Below are positions 22,642 through 32,943 of a stretch of DNA of 64,000 nucleotides, one piece after another. The stretch lies in assembly GCA_003022535.1 (NCBI GenBank), contig PXTT01000003.1:1-64000 (forward strand). The letters run 5' to 3'. A program made the translations under genes and the position numbers. Position 1 is the first letter of the stretch. Every line of letters starts with the position of its first letter. The notes beneath the pieces are model-generated. The model was not told the origin of the DNA and did not search any database. It saw nothing but the letters and a program-made list of their open reading frames with translations. The stretch is from Bacteroidetes bacterium QS_9_68_14 (GTDB taxonomy: Bacteria; Bacteroidota; Rhodothermia; Rhodothermales; Salinibacteraceae).

Positions 22642-25473
22642 TCACTCGCTGGCGGCCGTCGACTCCGGCGGAACGGCTTCCAGGCGGCTACTGTCCGGCA
22701 GCGTAGCCCGGCGCCGCCGGAGCGCCGCCTGCGCCTCCGCGCGCGTCGGGAAGGCGCCCAGCACGACGCGGTAGCCGGCCGCCCCGCGAGGCGCAGCCGG
22801 GAGCACGCGCACCAGCGCCCGGCGGCGACGGGCCCGCAGACGCGCGGCGGTCGAGTCGGCACGGGCCCGCTCCGCCTCGTGGGCCACGACGATGCCCCAA
22901 GCACCTCCCTCACGGGACGCTGTCGTGTCGCGCGCGGCCGCTGCGGCTGACGTGTCAGGCGCCTCGCGGGGCGTGGCCGCTGCGGGCGTCTCCTCGGGGG
23001 CGGCGGGGGCCGTCTCGCGCAAAGCGGCCTGCATCGCTTGCGCCCGGTCGGCGTACGGCGTTTCAGGATAGCGGCGCTCCAGCCCTTTCAGGAGACGCGC
23101 CAGCGTCAGCGGCGGGGCCTCCTCGCCCGAGGGCGCCGGCGGCGAAGCCTGCTGCGTCGAGTCCGCTGCCCCGGCGGGGGCGGCGGTGAGCCGCGCGCGC
23201 AGCGAGTCGCGCGCGCGCGCAGGGAGCGGGGCCGTGAGCGAGCGACCCTCGCGGGCGGCCCACTCGGCAAAGATGCGGGCGCCGGCCAGCAACGCCTGTG
23301 GGGCAGCGGGCGCCTGCGGGCGGGACGCTGCCAGGTCGAGCATCTGCTGGAGAGCCGCCTCATGGCGGCCGCGTTGCCACGTCTGGTAGGCGCGGGCGTA
23401 AGCCTGCTCGGCGCGGGCGCTCCCGGCAGAAGAATCCAACGCCTGCTGGCGTTGCTGCTGCTCGGCGAGGCGTCGCTTGGCACGACGGGCGCGGCGCGTG
23501 CCCGGCTGCTCCTTCACCACACGGCGGTACTGCGCGCGGGCCGCCTCGGGGCGCCCGGCGGCCCGCTCTGCCTCTGCCAGCGCGTAGCGGGCGCGGCGCG
23601 CGGCCTCCGTCCCGGCGTTTTCTTCGAGGACGCGCTGGAACCAGAACGCAGCCGAGTCAGGGCGCGCGGTCGCCAGAAGGAGCGCGTTGCCCAGGTCGTA
23701 GCGGGCCGCCGCGCGCTCGGTGCGCATCTGGCGCAGGCGCTCGGGGCTACGCGGCACCGCCGACACGTCCACCCGCGGGCCCCCGTCGGCGACCACGTCG
23801 GCGTCTGGACCGACGGGGCCGGACGGGTCGCCGCGGGCGCCCTGCTCGGCCTGCGTGGAGATGGCGGCGCGGCGGCGCCAGTTCGGCACGCGCGGGCGGT
23901 CGCCCCAGCGGCGGCGGAAGACGCGCCGCCCCTCGGCGACCTGCGCGGGGTCGCGGTGAAAGAGGAAGCCCGCGTCGGCGCCCGAACCGCTCGCCTGGCT
24001 GGCCAGCGACGCGCCCCCAGCCCCACTGCCGGCTGCGCTGCCGTCGTCGCCCCGGCGGTCCTGCCCAGCAGCCCCGCGTCCCCGGAATCCTCGCTCGGCG
24101 CGGCGGCGGGCCTGCCGCTCCTGCGCCTCGCGCGCCGCCTGGGTCCGCGCCTGCCGCACGCTGTCCACGAACGCCTCGAAGTCGTCCGTGCTCATTTCGC
24201 CCAGGTGCAGCAGCGAGTCCAGGCGCGCCACCTCGGCGGCCGCGTCGGCTACGCGCCCGTAGCGTTCGGCCTGGCGGCGGCTGTCCGTCACAGCATACGC
24301 GGTCGGCGTGGCCTTAGGACCGGCCTCTGCGGGACTTCCGGCGCCCCCGCCCTTAGGGAGTGCCGTTGCGGCCGAGTCGAAGTGCGCCGCTGCGCGCGAG
24401 AAGTCGTCGTAGGCGTCGCGGTAGAGCGTGGCCAGCGCGTAGTGCGCCCGCCCCCGCACTTTCGCAGACGGCGGCGCCGCGCCCGTCGGCTCGTCTCCCG
24501 GGTAGAGGAGCGCGCGGTAGGCCCGGCGGGCCTGGCCGGAGCGCCCCTGCGCCTGGTAGATGCGCCCGCGGAGGAGCGCCAGCTCGGAACGTTTCGCCTT
24601 GTTCTTGTCGTTGCTCTCCACGTTCTCGAGGCGCCGCAGCACGCTGGCCACGTCGAAGCCCTCAGCGCGTGCAGCGGCGCGAAGGGCGCTGGCCTCAGCG
24701 GCGTACGCCAGCTCGTAGCGCGGGCGCTCCTCGGCGGCGCTCCGGTAGGAGCGCGCCGCGTCGCCCCAGCGCCCGGCCGCCGCCAGCGCCTGCCCGCGCA
24801 GGAAGAAAGCCCGGGCGCGCGTCTGCCCGTCCCGCACGCCACGCAGCCCCTCCGCCAGCGTGCGCGCCCCGCTCTCCCACTGCCCGCGCCGCACGCGCAG
24901 GTCGCCCCAGAGCAGACGCATCTGCGCGGCCCAGCGCCCGCTTTCCGTGCTGTCGGGATCCCCCAAGTGCCGGCGAAAGTGCTCCTCGGCGGCGGCCCAG
25001 TCGCCGGACGCAAGCAGCGCGCGTCCCACCCAGAAGCGAGCCTCCGCGGACAGCGGGCTGCCCCGCTCGATGACCTCGCGGAATTTCTGCTCGGCCCCGA
25101 CGTGGTTTTCCTGGTAGAAGTAGCTCTTGCCGATCAAGAGCAGCGCGTCGTCGACCCACTTTGAGCGCGGGTGCTTCCGCAGCAGGTCGGCGCTCTTCTG
25201 GGTCGCCCGCTCGAAGTCCTCCTCGCTCCCGGCCCGCGCCGGCCTGACGAACACCGACAAGAACGCACTGCGGTCGACCGGACGCTCGAGGTTGTCGAGC
25301 TTGTCGGTGGCCTTGTCGAAGGCTTTGCGCGCGTTGTACAGCTTGTTGTAGTACGCCGAGAAGTCGTCCGCGCGGCGGCCCACCATCGAGGAGCGCCCGC
25401 ACCCGGCCAGCGCGGCTGCTGCCAGGCACAGCAGTACGCACGCTGCGACGCAACGGGCCGTCGGGCAACGCAT
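22642..25473 (-). CDS. TPR-repeat lipoprotein with C-terminal SPOR-like domain (SprE/PorW-like)
   Basis: Lipobox ALAGCGRSS, YYNKLYNARKAFDKA motif, many TPR-like helices, C-terminal GAAGYRVVLGAFPTRAEAQAALRRRRA (SPOR-like). Confidence 0.75.
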   Translation of the reverse strand: MRCPTARCVAACVLLCLAAAALAGCGRSSMVGRRADDFSAYYNKLYNARKAFDKATDKLDNLERPVDRSAFLSVFVRPARAGSEEDFERATQKSADLLRKHPRSKWVDDALLLIGKSYFYQENHVGAEQKFREVIERGSPLSAEARFWVGRALLASGDWAAAEEHFRRHLGDPDSTESGRWAAQMRLLWGDLRVRRGQWESGARTLAEGLRGVRDGQTRARAFFLRGQALAAAGRWGDAARSYRSAAEERPRYELAYAAEASALRAAARAEGFDVASVLRRLENVESNDKNKAKRSELALLRGRIYQAQGRSGQARRAYRALLYPGDEPTGAAPPSAKVRGRAHYALATLYRDAYDDFSRAAAHFDSAATALPKGGGAGSPAEAGPKATPTAYAVTDSRRQAERYGRVADAAAEVARLDSLLHLGEMSTDDFEAFVDSVRQARTQAAREAQERQARRRAERGFRGRGAAGQDRRGDDGSAAGSGAGGASLASQASGSGADAGFLFHRDPAQVAEGRRVFRRRWGDRPRVPNWRRRAAISTQAEQGARGDPSGPVGPDADVVADGGPRVDVSAVPRSPERLRQMRTERAAARYDLGNALLLATARPDSAAFWFQRVLEENAGTEAARRARYALAEAERAAGRPEAARAQYRRVVKEQPGTRRARRAKRRLAEQQQRQQALDSSAGSARAEQAYARAYQTWQRGRHEAALQQMLDLAASRPQAPAAPQALLAGARIFAEWAAREGRSLTAPLPARARDSLRARLTAAPAGAADSTQQASPPAPSGEEAPPLTLARLLKGLERRYPETPYADRAQAMQAALRETAPAAPEETPAAATPREAPDTSAAAAARDTTASREGGAWGIVVAHEAERARADSTAARLRARRRRALVRVLPAAPRGAAGYRVVLGAFPTRAEAQAALRRRRATLPDSSRLEAVPPESTAASE

Positions 25474-25571
25474 GGAGTGAGTTGAAGGTTGACAGGTGGA
25501 AGTTAAGCGTTGCTCTTCGGGCTGAAGAGCTTTCCGGCCTTCAACTTTCAACCTCGAACGTCAACTTCCTT
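25474..25571. repeat. heptad-periodic imperfect inverted repeat, pyk-TPR lipoprotein gap
   Basis: GTTGAAG|GTTGACA|GGTGGAA|GTTAAGC ... CTTCAAC|TTTCAAC|CTCGAAC|GTCAAC. Confidence 0.7.
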
Positions 25572-27053
25572 CTACGCCGCCACGCGGCTGACGTGAATCA
25601 TGTTAGTGCGCCCGCGGCGCGGGAGCGGCATCCCGGCGGTAAGCACGATCAGGTCCCCCGACTCCACGAGGCCGCGCTCAGTCAGCTTGTCGTGGACGAG
25701 TTCCACTCCTTGATCGGTGTCGTCTTGGAAGGGGATGGCGAAGGCGCGGGTTCCCCAGAGGATGCCCAAACGGTCGACCACGCGCTCCCGGTTGGTGAAG
25801 GCGTAGACGGGGATGTCTGGCCGGTGGCGGGCAATGGCGCAGGCGGTACGGCCACTGTTGGTGAGGCAGGCGATGGCCGTGGCCCCGACCTGCTCGGCCA
25901 CCTGGCAGGCGGTAAAGCTGATCGACTCGGTGGTGCCGCGCTCGGCTCCGGCATCGTGGTACGTGCCGTCGGTTTCCTCGGGAACCGCCTGAAGCGATGC
26001 GCGCGGGGACTCTGAGCGGTATCGGTCGGCCTTTTCGACAATCTCGCTCATCACTTCCACGACGCGCACCGGATGCTCTCCCACGGCCGTCTCGCCGCTG
26101 AGCATGACCGCGTCGCTGCCGTCGAGGACGGCGTTGGCCACGTCGCTGGCCTCTGCGCGGGTAGGGCGCGGGTTCTCGATCATGCTTTCGAGCATTTGCG
26201 TGGCCGTGATGACCGGCCTGGCCGACGCCATGCTCTTGTGGATGAGCATCTTCTGCGTGGACGGCACCTCCGCGAGCGGCAGTTCCACCCCCATGTCGCC
26301 GCGCGCCACCATCAGCCCGTCGGCCTCCTCGAGGATGCCGTCGATGCTGTCGACCGCCTCGGGCTTTTCGATCTTGGCCACGAGGCTGACGCTTTTGCTC
26401 TGCTCGCGCACGCGGTCGCTCCGCTCGCGCACGCGGCGCGCCAGGTGGCTCACGTCGTCCCCGCTGCGCACGAACGACAGCGCCACGAGATCGACGTTTT
26501 GCTCCAGCCCGAACTCGAGATCCGCGACGTCCTTCTCGGTCAGGGACGGCGTGGTGGTGCGCACATGCGGCAAGTTCACCCCTTTGCGCGAGCGCATCGG
26601 GCCCCCCACGACGACCTCGGTGCGCACCTCCGTCTCACCGGTGTCCAGCACCTTCAGCTCCAGCATCCCGTCATCGATGAGGACACGTCCGCCCGCGTTC
26701 ACGTCGCGCGGGAGCGTGGCGTGGTCGATGTGGACGCGCTCGGCGGTGCCGGCGCCGTCGAGCTCCTCGGTGGTGAGGACGAGCTCGCGGCCCTGGTGGA
26801 CGAGCACGCTCCCGTCGGCGACCTCGCCGATGCGAATCTTCGGCCCCTGGAGGTCCTGCAAGAGCGCCACGGAACGGCCTTCCGCCCGCTCCGCCTCGCG
26901 CACGTGGCGGATGTTCGCGGCGTGGTCGTCGTGGGTACCGTGCGAGAAGTTTAGCCGGGCCACGTCCATCCCTGCGCGCACCATCTCGCGGATGGTCTCG
27001 CGGCTGGAGGAAGCAGGGCCGAGGGTGCATACGATCTTGGTGCGGCGAAGCAT
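25572..27053 (-). CDS. pyk: pyruvate kinase
   Basis: MLRRTKIVCTLGPASSSRETIREMVRAGMDVARLNFSHGTHDDH...MVARGDMGVELPLAEVPSTQKMLI. Confidence 0.98.
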   Translation of the reverse strand: MLRRTKIVCTLGPASSSRETIREMVRAGMDVARLNFSHGTHDDHAANIRHVREAERAEGRSVALLQDLQGPKIRIGEVADGSVLVHQGRELVLTTEELDGAGTAERVHIDHATLPRDVNAGGRVLIDDGMLELKVLDTGETEVRTEVVVGGPMRSRKGVNLPHVRTTTPSLTEKDVADLEFGLEQNVDLVALSFVRSGDDVSHLARRVRERSDRVREQSKSVSLVAKIEKPEAVDSIDGILEEADGLMVARGDMGVELPLAEVPSTQKMLIHKSMASARPVITATQMLESMIENPRPTRAEASDVANAVLDGSDAVMLSGETAVGEHPVRVVEVMSEIVEKADRYRSESPRASLQAVPEETDGTYHDAGAERGTTESISFTACQVAEQVGATAIACLTNSGRTACAIARHRPDIPVYAFTNRERVVDRLGILWGTRAFAIPFQDDTDQGVELVHDKLTERGLVESGDLIVLTAGMPLPRRGRTNMIHVSRVAA

Positions 27054-27210
27054 TCGGGAGAGCGTTGGGGTTCAGAGCAGTCGTTCGTCGCCAACCTACG
27101 AAGGGCAACGCTTTCGAGAAAGGAAGAAGGGGATGGTCGGTGCTGGATGGATGTCGGCAAGCCCGTGCGTTGCCAAGGGCCTCCCATCGACCGTTGCCTC
27201 CTCCCCCGAT

Positions 27211-28377
27211 TCACGCCTGGCGCGAGAGCGCTTCCACCGCGCCGTCGCCCCCCGCCGCGCGTCCGGGGATGGCCTCCTCGCCGAGAGCCGAGGAAATCAT
27301 CATCAGCTCGGCCACGTTTTCCATGGTGAGCAGGCCCACCAGACGCCCCCCCTCGGTGACGGGCACCGTCGAGGTCGAGCGTCCGCGCATCCGCTGGAAG
27401 ACGTCGTCGAGGTTCTCGCCGGCCTCGGCGGTGAGGACGTCGTCCTGCCGGGCCACCTCGCCGACGGGCCCGCCCTCGCGCCCCTGCTCGGAGAGCGCCT
27501 CGATGAGCCGCTGGCGCTGCAGCAGGCCCACGACCGCCCCGTTCTCGCGGCGCACGACAGGGAAATCGTGGTCGGTCCCGGCGATGAGCGCGTCGGCGCC
27601 TTCGCCCAGCGGGTCGGTGGGAGCGAGCGTCTGGAAGCGCGTCATCATGGCCTGGCGCACGCGCAGGCCCTGCGTGGCTTGCCGCAGAGTGGCCTGGCGC
27701 GCCTCCTGCTGCGCCCCCAGGTAGACAAAGATCGCGATGGCGATCAGCACCACGTTCCCGTTGAAGAGGCCCAGGCCCGCAAAGCCCAGCGCCATGGCCT
27801 GACCCACGTTGGCGGCGAGCTGCGTGGCACGGGCGTAGGAGAAGCGCGTGGCCAGGAGCGCCCGCAGCACGCGCCCTCCGTCCATCGGGAAAGCTGGCAG
27901 CATGTTGAACACCGCCAGCGCAACGTTGACCCAGAGCAGCGTTGCAGGCACGCTCCCGACCGGCATGCCCGCCGGGTCGAAGAGCGCGGCGGAAGTGAAC
28001 GAGAGCCCCAACGCGGCGATCAGCGCCGCCAGCGCGGCCGCCAGCGCGGCGTTGACGGCCGGCCCGGCCACGGCGATCCAGAACTCTTTGATCGCCTCCT
28101 CGGGGATCTCCTGCAGCCGCGCGATCCCCCCAATGGGGTAGAGCGTGATGTCGCGCGTAGGCACGTCGAAGCGCCGCGCGGTGAGGGCGTGGCCCAGCTC
28201 GTGCAAGAGCACGCACACAAAGACGACGCCCACCACGGCCGTGCCTGCCAGGGCGGCGCGCGGCGTGGCCCCCTGCCACAGGTAGAACGCCGGTACGCCC
28301 AGCACGAGAAGCCCGAAGGTCCAGTGCAGGAAGATTCCGATCCCGGCCACGGACCCAATTTGGAGCGAACGACGCAT
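27211..28377 (-). CDS. site-2 protease family (M50) metalloprotease with CBS domains
   Basis: VLLHELGHALTARRFDV (HExxH), NMLPAFPMDGGRVLRALLA, paired CBS-like C-terminal region. Confidence 0.9.
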   Translation of the reverse strand: MRRSLQIGSVAGIGIFLHWTFGLLVLGVPAFYLWQGATPRAALAGTAVVGVVFVCVLLHELGHALTARRFDVPTRDITLYPIGGIARLQEIPEEAIKEFWIAVAGPAVNAALAAALAALIAALGLSFTSAALFDPAGMPVGSVPATLLWVNVALAVFNMLPAFPMDGGRVLRALLATRFSYARATQLAANVGQAMALGFAGLGLFNGNVVLIAIAIFVYLGAQQEARQATLRQATQGLRVRQAMMTRFQTLAPTDPLGEGADALIAGTDHDFPVVRRENGAVVGLLQRQRLIEALSEQGREGGPVGEVARQDDVLTAEAGENLDDVFQRMRGRSTSTVPVTEGGRLVGLLTMENVAELMMISSALGEEAIPGRAAGGDGAVEALSRQA

Positions 28378-28456
28378 GGCGATGTTGGATTTCGAGTTTG
28401 AAGTGGTCGCGCCCCCCGCCGCCGTCGCAAATCGCGAGCCCCCGGTCGCTCACTGC

Positions 28457-29470
28457 TCAGGGGCGCTCGCTCACGCGGGCGAGGCGGCTCCACACATTTT
28501 CTTTCCAGTACGGAGAGCGCAGGGCCTCTTCAAGGGTCATCGCGTAGCCGTCGCCTTCCACCTTTAGGAGCTTGCGCGCCGGGCCGGCGGAGCGCCAGTA
28601 CGTCTCCCCGGTGCCGGTCTCCTCGGCAATCATGGCGGGGACAGGGCGGTCGTAGGTCACGGCGATGCGCTCGGCGGCCTGCCGGCGCGTGCCGGTTTCG
28701 GCGGGGAGCGCCAGCGTGTCAGGCCCCGCGAGGCGAGCGGTCGCCCCGACGTGTTCGCCATCCGGCAATGCGATGGAGAAGCGGCGCTCCCGCTTTTCGG
28801 AAAAGTCAAGGCCGCGTGCTAGGAGCGGGCGCATCTGCGCGGGGAAGGCGCCGCCCTGGCGGGCGAAGCGGCGGCGGGCGTTGCCGTAGTCGTCACTGCG
28901 CTTCAGGGAGCGCACGCTGTCCTTTTCGCCGTCGCCGCCGCTCGGGCGGAAGGCCAGCTCTTCGTAGCGGTTCGAGCACCAGTCGAAGCTCGAAAAGGAC
29001 GCTTTGAGCGGTCGCAGGTCGCGCTGGCGGGCATTCGCCACCCAGTGGCGCTTGAACTCGTAGGAACCGCTCTCCAGCTCGTAGAAGAGCGCGTACTTGA
29101 AGGCGTCGATCGCGTCCGCGCCGGCGGCGGGGCCGGTGGCCTGCCCGGCCTTCGTCATTGCCTCGGCGTTGAAGCGGTGCTTCACGAGGTAGGTGCCGAC
29201 CAGGAACTGCTCCTCGGTTGGGCGGCCCGAGGCGTCTTCGGCGGTGCGCTGCGCACGGTAGAAGGCCACCTCCGCCTCCCCATCGTTCCACAGGTCGGCG
29301 GTGAGATACGCCTGGTCGGTGATCGCGGCGGCGCGGGCCGCGCTGCTGCTGTCGCCGGCGGCCCCCTCCCGGGAGGTAGCTTCTTCCGAAGAAGCAGAGC
29401 GCGTGCAGCCGGCCGCCGTGCCTGCGAGCGCTACGAGCAGGAGCGCAAAGAGCGCGAGACGGGCGTTCAT
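28457..29470 (-). CDS. putative lipoprotein
   Basis: [25 protein letters not shown] lipobox; 337 aa; signal peptide strongly resembles that of the 14231-14827 lipoprotein. Confidence 0.75.
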   Translation of the reverse strand: MNARLALFALLLVALAGTAAGCTRSASSEEATSREGAAGDSSSAARAAAITDQAYLTADLWNDGEAEVAFYRAQRTAEDASGRPTEEQFLVGTYLVKHRFNAEAMTKAGQATGPAAGADAIDAFKYALFYELESGSYEFKRHWVANARQRDLRPLKASFSSFDWCSNRYEELAFRPSGGDGEKDSVRSLKRSDDYGNARRRFARQGGAFPAQMRPLLARGLDFSEKRERRFSIALPDGEHVGATARLAGPDTLALPAETGTRRQAAERIAVTYDRPVPAMIAEETGTGETYWRSAGPARKLLKVEGDGYAMTLEEALRSPYWKENVWSRLARVSERP

Positions 29471-29612
29471 GGCAACGCGGAACGGGGCAGACGCGCAGTG
29501 CAGGACATTGCGCTTCTCTCGAACGCGCGCGCCGAGCCCGGAGTTCACATCAGCCGCGCGCCAGCTTCTGCGCTATCACAGACGCGCCCGAGGGTCCTGC
29601 CATCCGCGGCCC

Positions 29613-30050
29613 TTACGAGCGCCGTCCAAAGAGGAGGTACAAAAGCGCCGCTCCCCCGGCCACGCCGCCCGCGACGAGCGCCGCCGCCAGGCCCGGGTTG
29701 CGGCGCGCGGCCGAGAGCGCAGGCCGGGCAGCACGCACCTCCACGTAGTCCAGCCGCAGCAGGCGGCTCATAGCGCCCGCGTCGGCGTCGGCGCCCATGC
29801 GGGCGATCATCTCGCCGCCGGCGCGCACTTCGACGGTGAGATCGGCCGTCTGGAGCGCGCCGTGCAGGCGGCCCAGGCGCTGCGGGTTGCGCTGGTCGGC
29901 GGGCAGGCTCGTGAGGAGGCGCCGCATGGCGCGCAGGTTCTCGGCCTCGACGATAATGGTGGCCCCGTCCGCGCGAATGTGCACGTCGTGGCCGTCGACG
30001 GCGAGGGACAGGTCGGCAACGACATCGAGGGGCGCAAGGCGTCCGGCCAT
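29613..30050 (-). CDS. hypothetical protein with C-terminal TM helix
   Basis: 145 aa; ends NPGLAAALVAGGVAGGAALLYLLFGRRS. Confidence 0.6.
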   Translation of the reverse strand: MAGRLAPLDVVADLSLAVDGHDVHIRADGATIIVEAENLRAMRRLLTSLPADQRNPQRLGRLHGALQTADLTVEVRAGGEMIARMGADADAGAMSRLLRLDYVEVRAARPALSAARRNPGLAAALVAGGVAGGAALLYLLFGRRS

Positions 30051-30237
30051 AGCGGCGAGGGGGCGAGCGAGGCGAGAAGCGAGCGGGCGGCGGGGCCGAG
30101 AGGCATTCCCTCCGCGCGGCTCGCGCGCACAGAAGAAAGCCCGCCCAGTCGCCGGGGAACGCCACGCGTAGCGGGATTCCCGTCGCCTTCGGGCCGGCGC
30201 CTGTGCGCAGAGCGCGCGTAGCAGGGCAGGAGCTTAT

Positions 30238-30465
30238 TCAGCTCCCAGCGCCTCCCGCGTGGTTCGCGTCGTCGCGCGTCCGGATGCGCACGGTACCGTT
30301 CATGCGCCACCGCGCATATTCCGCGCCGTCGCCGGCCTTCGAGGGCACATCGAGCTCGAAGTCGTCGAAGTCATAAGCAATCTCGGCCCCGCGCCCAGTG
30401 AGCTTGTCGTAGAGCCCAATAGCCAGCTCCGGCCACGTCTGCGTGTCGTCTTTCGTTTCTGCCAT
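30238..30465 (-). CDS. small hypothetical protein
   Basis: 75 aa acidic ORF MAETKDDTQTWPELAIGLYDKLTGRGAEIAYDFDDFELDVPSK... Confidence 0.6.
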   Translation of the reverse strand: MAETKDDTQTWPELAIGLYDKLTGRGAEIAYDFDDFELDVPSKAGDGAEYARWRMNGTVRIRTRDDANHAGGAGS

Positions 30466-30711
30466 GGGTGAGGTCCTCTGATACTGATGGATGAGATGGT
30501 AGCGACAGTGTGTAGGAGCGGGGCGCGTGACCTGTTAGATCCGCGCGGGGTGCAACGTTGTCGTAATCGCGCCGGACGAGGCGGGGCGCGCGCGGCCCTG
30601 CGCCCCCGGCCTGGCGAACGCACGCCCCGCTCGGTCGTCTCACCCTTCCCGCCCGCCTCTCTGTGGTATCCTGTAGTATCGTCTCTCCATAGTATCATCC
30701 TGTGAAGTACC

Positions 30712-32322
30712 ATGCGCGATGTCCCCGTCGAGCCCCCGACCTCCGACTCCCCGAAGCGCGTCCTCGTCAGCGGGGCGACCGGCTACATCGGCGGGCGGCT
30801 GGTGCCGCACCTGCTGAAGGCCGGCCACGAGGTGCGTTGCTTCGTGCGCAGCCCCGAGCGCCTGGACGGCGAGCCGTGGCTGGGCGACGTGGAGGTCGCC
30901 GAGGGCGACGCGCTGGAGGCCGGCACGATCCCGCCCGCAATGGAGGGCATCGACGCGGCTTACTACCTGATCCACTCTCTCGGCGCCGGCAAGGACGAGT
31001 TCGCCGAACGCGACCGTCGCGCGGCCACGAACTTCGGCCGCGCCGCACGCGAGAAAGGCGTCGGACGCCTGCTGTACCTCGGTGGCATCGAGCCGTCCGG
31101 CGCGCGCCGCTCTCGCCACCTGGAGAGCCGGCTGGAGACGGGCCGATGCCTGCGCGAAAGCAGCGGCCAGGACGTGGACGTGACCGAGTTTCGCGCCGCC
31201 GTGGTGATCGGGTCGGGCAGCCTCTCCTTCGAGCTGATTCGCAGCCTCACCGAGCGGCTGCCGGTGATGATCTGTCCGCGCTGGACGAGTACGCGCACCC
31301 AACCGATTGCCGTGCGCGACGTGATGAGCTACCTCATCCGCGCGCTCGACGTGCCCGCGAGCCGCGGGCAGGTCATCGAAATCGGCGGGGCTGACGTGAC
31401 GACCTACGCCGGCATGTTCAAGACCTACGCCGCGGTGCGCGACCTGGGGCGCCTCATCATCCCCGTCCCGTTCCTCACGCCCACGCTCTCCTCTCACTGG
31501 GTCGGGCTGGTCACGCCGTTTACCAACAAGGTCGCGCGCCCGCTGATCGAAGGGCTCGACAACGAAGTCCTCGTCACCGACGGCGGGAAGGCGCGCGACC
31601 TGTTCCCCGAGGTCGAGCCGATCACGGTGCGGCGCGCCATGCGCCTGGCCCTGCGCCGCCACGCCGACCGCACGGTGCCGACCCTCTGGCACAGCGCCCT
31701 TTCGTCGAGCCCCAAGGGCCGCGAGGTGGTCGAGGAGCTGGAGCGCACCGAGGGCATGATTAAAGAGAAGCGTCAGCTGCGCGCAAACGCCTCGCCGGAG
31801 GCCGTCTTCCAGATGGCCCAGACCCTCGGCGGGGACACCGGCTGGCTCTACGCCGATTTCCTCTGGGTCCTCCGCGGCTACCTCGACCTGCTGATGGGCG
31901 GGATTGGCTACCGCAAGGGGCGGCGCCACCCCACGAAGCTGCGCAAGGGGGACGCGCTGGACTTCTGGCGCGTGGAGGTCGTGGACGGGCAGCGAGACCC
32001 GAAGACCCTGCGGCTGCGCGCGGAGATGAAATCCGGCGGGCGCGCGTGGCTCCAGTACGAGATCAGCGCGCCCGAGAACGCCCCCGACGGCGGCGCGGAA
32101 GCGCTCATCACGCAGACGGCCTTCTTCGAGCCAAAGGGGCTGTTCGGCCTCCTCTACTGGTACGCCCTCTACGTGCCGCACAAGTTCATCTTCACCGGCA
32201 TGATCGAGGAGCTGGGCCGCCGCGCGGAGCTTTTCCAGCAGCGCGCCTCGCGCAACGGCCGCTCGAACGGTCACTTGCCCGAGCTTACGCCGGAGCTCCT
32301 CTCGGAGCTGGTTGAGAACTGA
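30712..32322 (+). CDS. NAD(P)-binding SDR/NmrA-like protein with DUF2867-type C-terminal domain
   Basis: RVLVSGATGYIGGRLVPHLLKAGHEVRCFVRSP...; C-terminal GDALDFWRVEVVDGQRDPKTLRLRAEMKSGGRAWLQYEI. Confidence 0.9.
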   Translation: MRDVPVEPPTSDSPKRVLVSGATGYIGGRLVPHLLKAGHEVRCFVRSPERLDGEPWLGDVEVAEGDALEAGTIPPAMEGIDAAYYLIHSLGAGKDEFAERDRRAATNFGRAAREKGVGRLLYLGGIEPSGARRSRHLESRLETGRCLRESSGQDVDVTEFRAAVVIGSGSLSFELIRSLTERLPVMICPRWTSTRTQPIAVRDVMSYLIRALDVPASRGQVIEIGGADVTTYAGMFKTYAAVRDLGRLIIPVPFLTPTLSSHWVGLVTPFTNKVARPLIEGLDNEVLVTDGGKARDLFPEVEPITVRRAMRLALRRHADRTVPTLWHSALSSSPKGREVVEELERTEGMIKEKRQLRANASPEAVFQMAQTLGGDTGWLYADFLWVLRGYLDLLMGGIGYRKGRRHPTKLRKGDALDFWRVEVVDGQRDPKTLRLRAEMKSGGRAWLQYEISAPENAPDGGAEALITQTAFFEPKGLFGLLYWYALYVPHKFIFTGMIEELGRRAELFQQRASRNGRSNGHLPELTPELLSELVEN

Positions 32323-32382
32323 GCGTCTCTCATCGAGCCGGGGAACGTTCACCCTTCTTCCGTTCCAGCCGCGCCGTCGGCG

Positions 32383-32862
32383 CTAATTCATCCCCCAGAT
32401 CGCCGCGTTGAGGGCGACGGCGTACGTCACCCATGCGAGGTAGGGTATCAAGAGCCACCCCGCCGCCGCGCGGAGCGGGAAGAAGAGCCATGCCGTCGCT
32501 GCCAGGGTGCCCCAGAGGGCCGCGATGACGACCAGCCCACCGCCGAGGGAGCGCATCCCGAAGAAGACGACCGACCACGCGCCGTTCAAGAGAAGCTGCG
32601 CGGCGAAGATTCCGAGCGCGACCTGCACGGCGCGCTGCTCGCTCCCCTCGCGCCAGACGAGCGCGGCGGCCACCCCCATCGCGGCGTAGAGCACGATCCA
32701 GACGGGGGCGAAGAGCCAGTCCGGCGGCGTGAAAAAAGGCTTTTCGAGCGCGGGGTACCACGTCTGCACCGACCGTTGCGTGACGACCGCCGCAACGACC
32801 CCGACGCCCTCGCAAAGCAGAACGCCTGCCACGAAGGGCCACGCGGCCTTGAGGAGATTCAT
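32383..32862 (-). CDS. tspO: TspO/MBR family protein
   Basis: WYPALEKPFFTPPDWLFAPVWIVLYAAMGVAAALVW...LLLNGAWSVVFFGMRSLGGG. Confidence 0.93.
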   Translation of the reverse strand: MNLLKAAWPFVAGVLLCEGVGVVAAVVTQRSVQTWYPALEKPFFTPPDWLFAPVWIVLYAAMGVAAALVWREGSEQRAVQVALGIFAAQLLLNGAWSVVFFGMRSLGGGLVVIAALWGTLAATAWLFFPLRAAAGWLLIPYLAWVTYAVALNAAIWGMN

Positions 32863-32943
32863 GGGGCGTGGTGCGTGGTTCGGAGGAAGGGCCGCCCGCG
32901 TCAGAGGTGAAGAGACACGCGACACGCACTACGCAACACGCCT

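Noticed and set aside
30640-32352. 570-aa minus-strand ORF antisense to the SDR gene
   Set aside because: Sense strand encodes a clear NAD(P)-binding protein; the antisense frame has the typical low-information shadow composition
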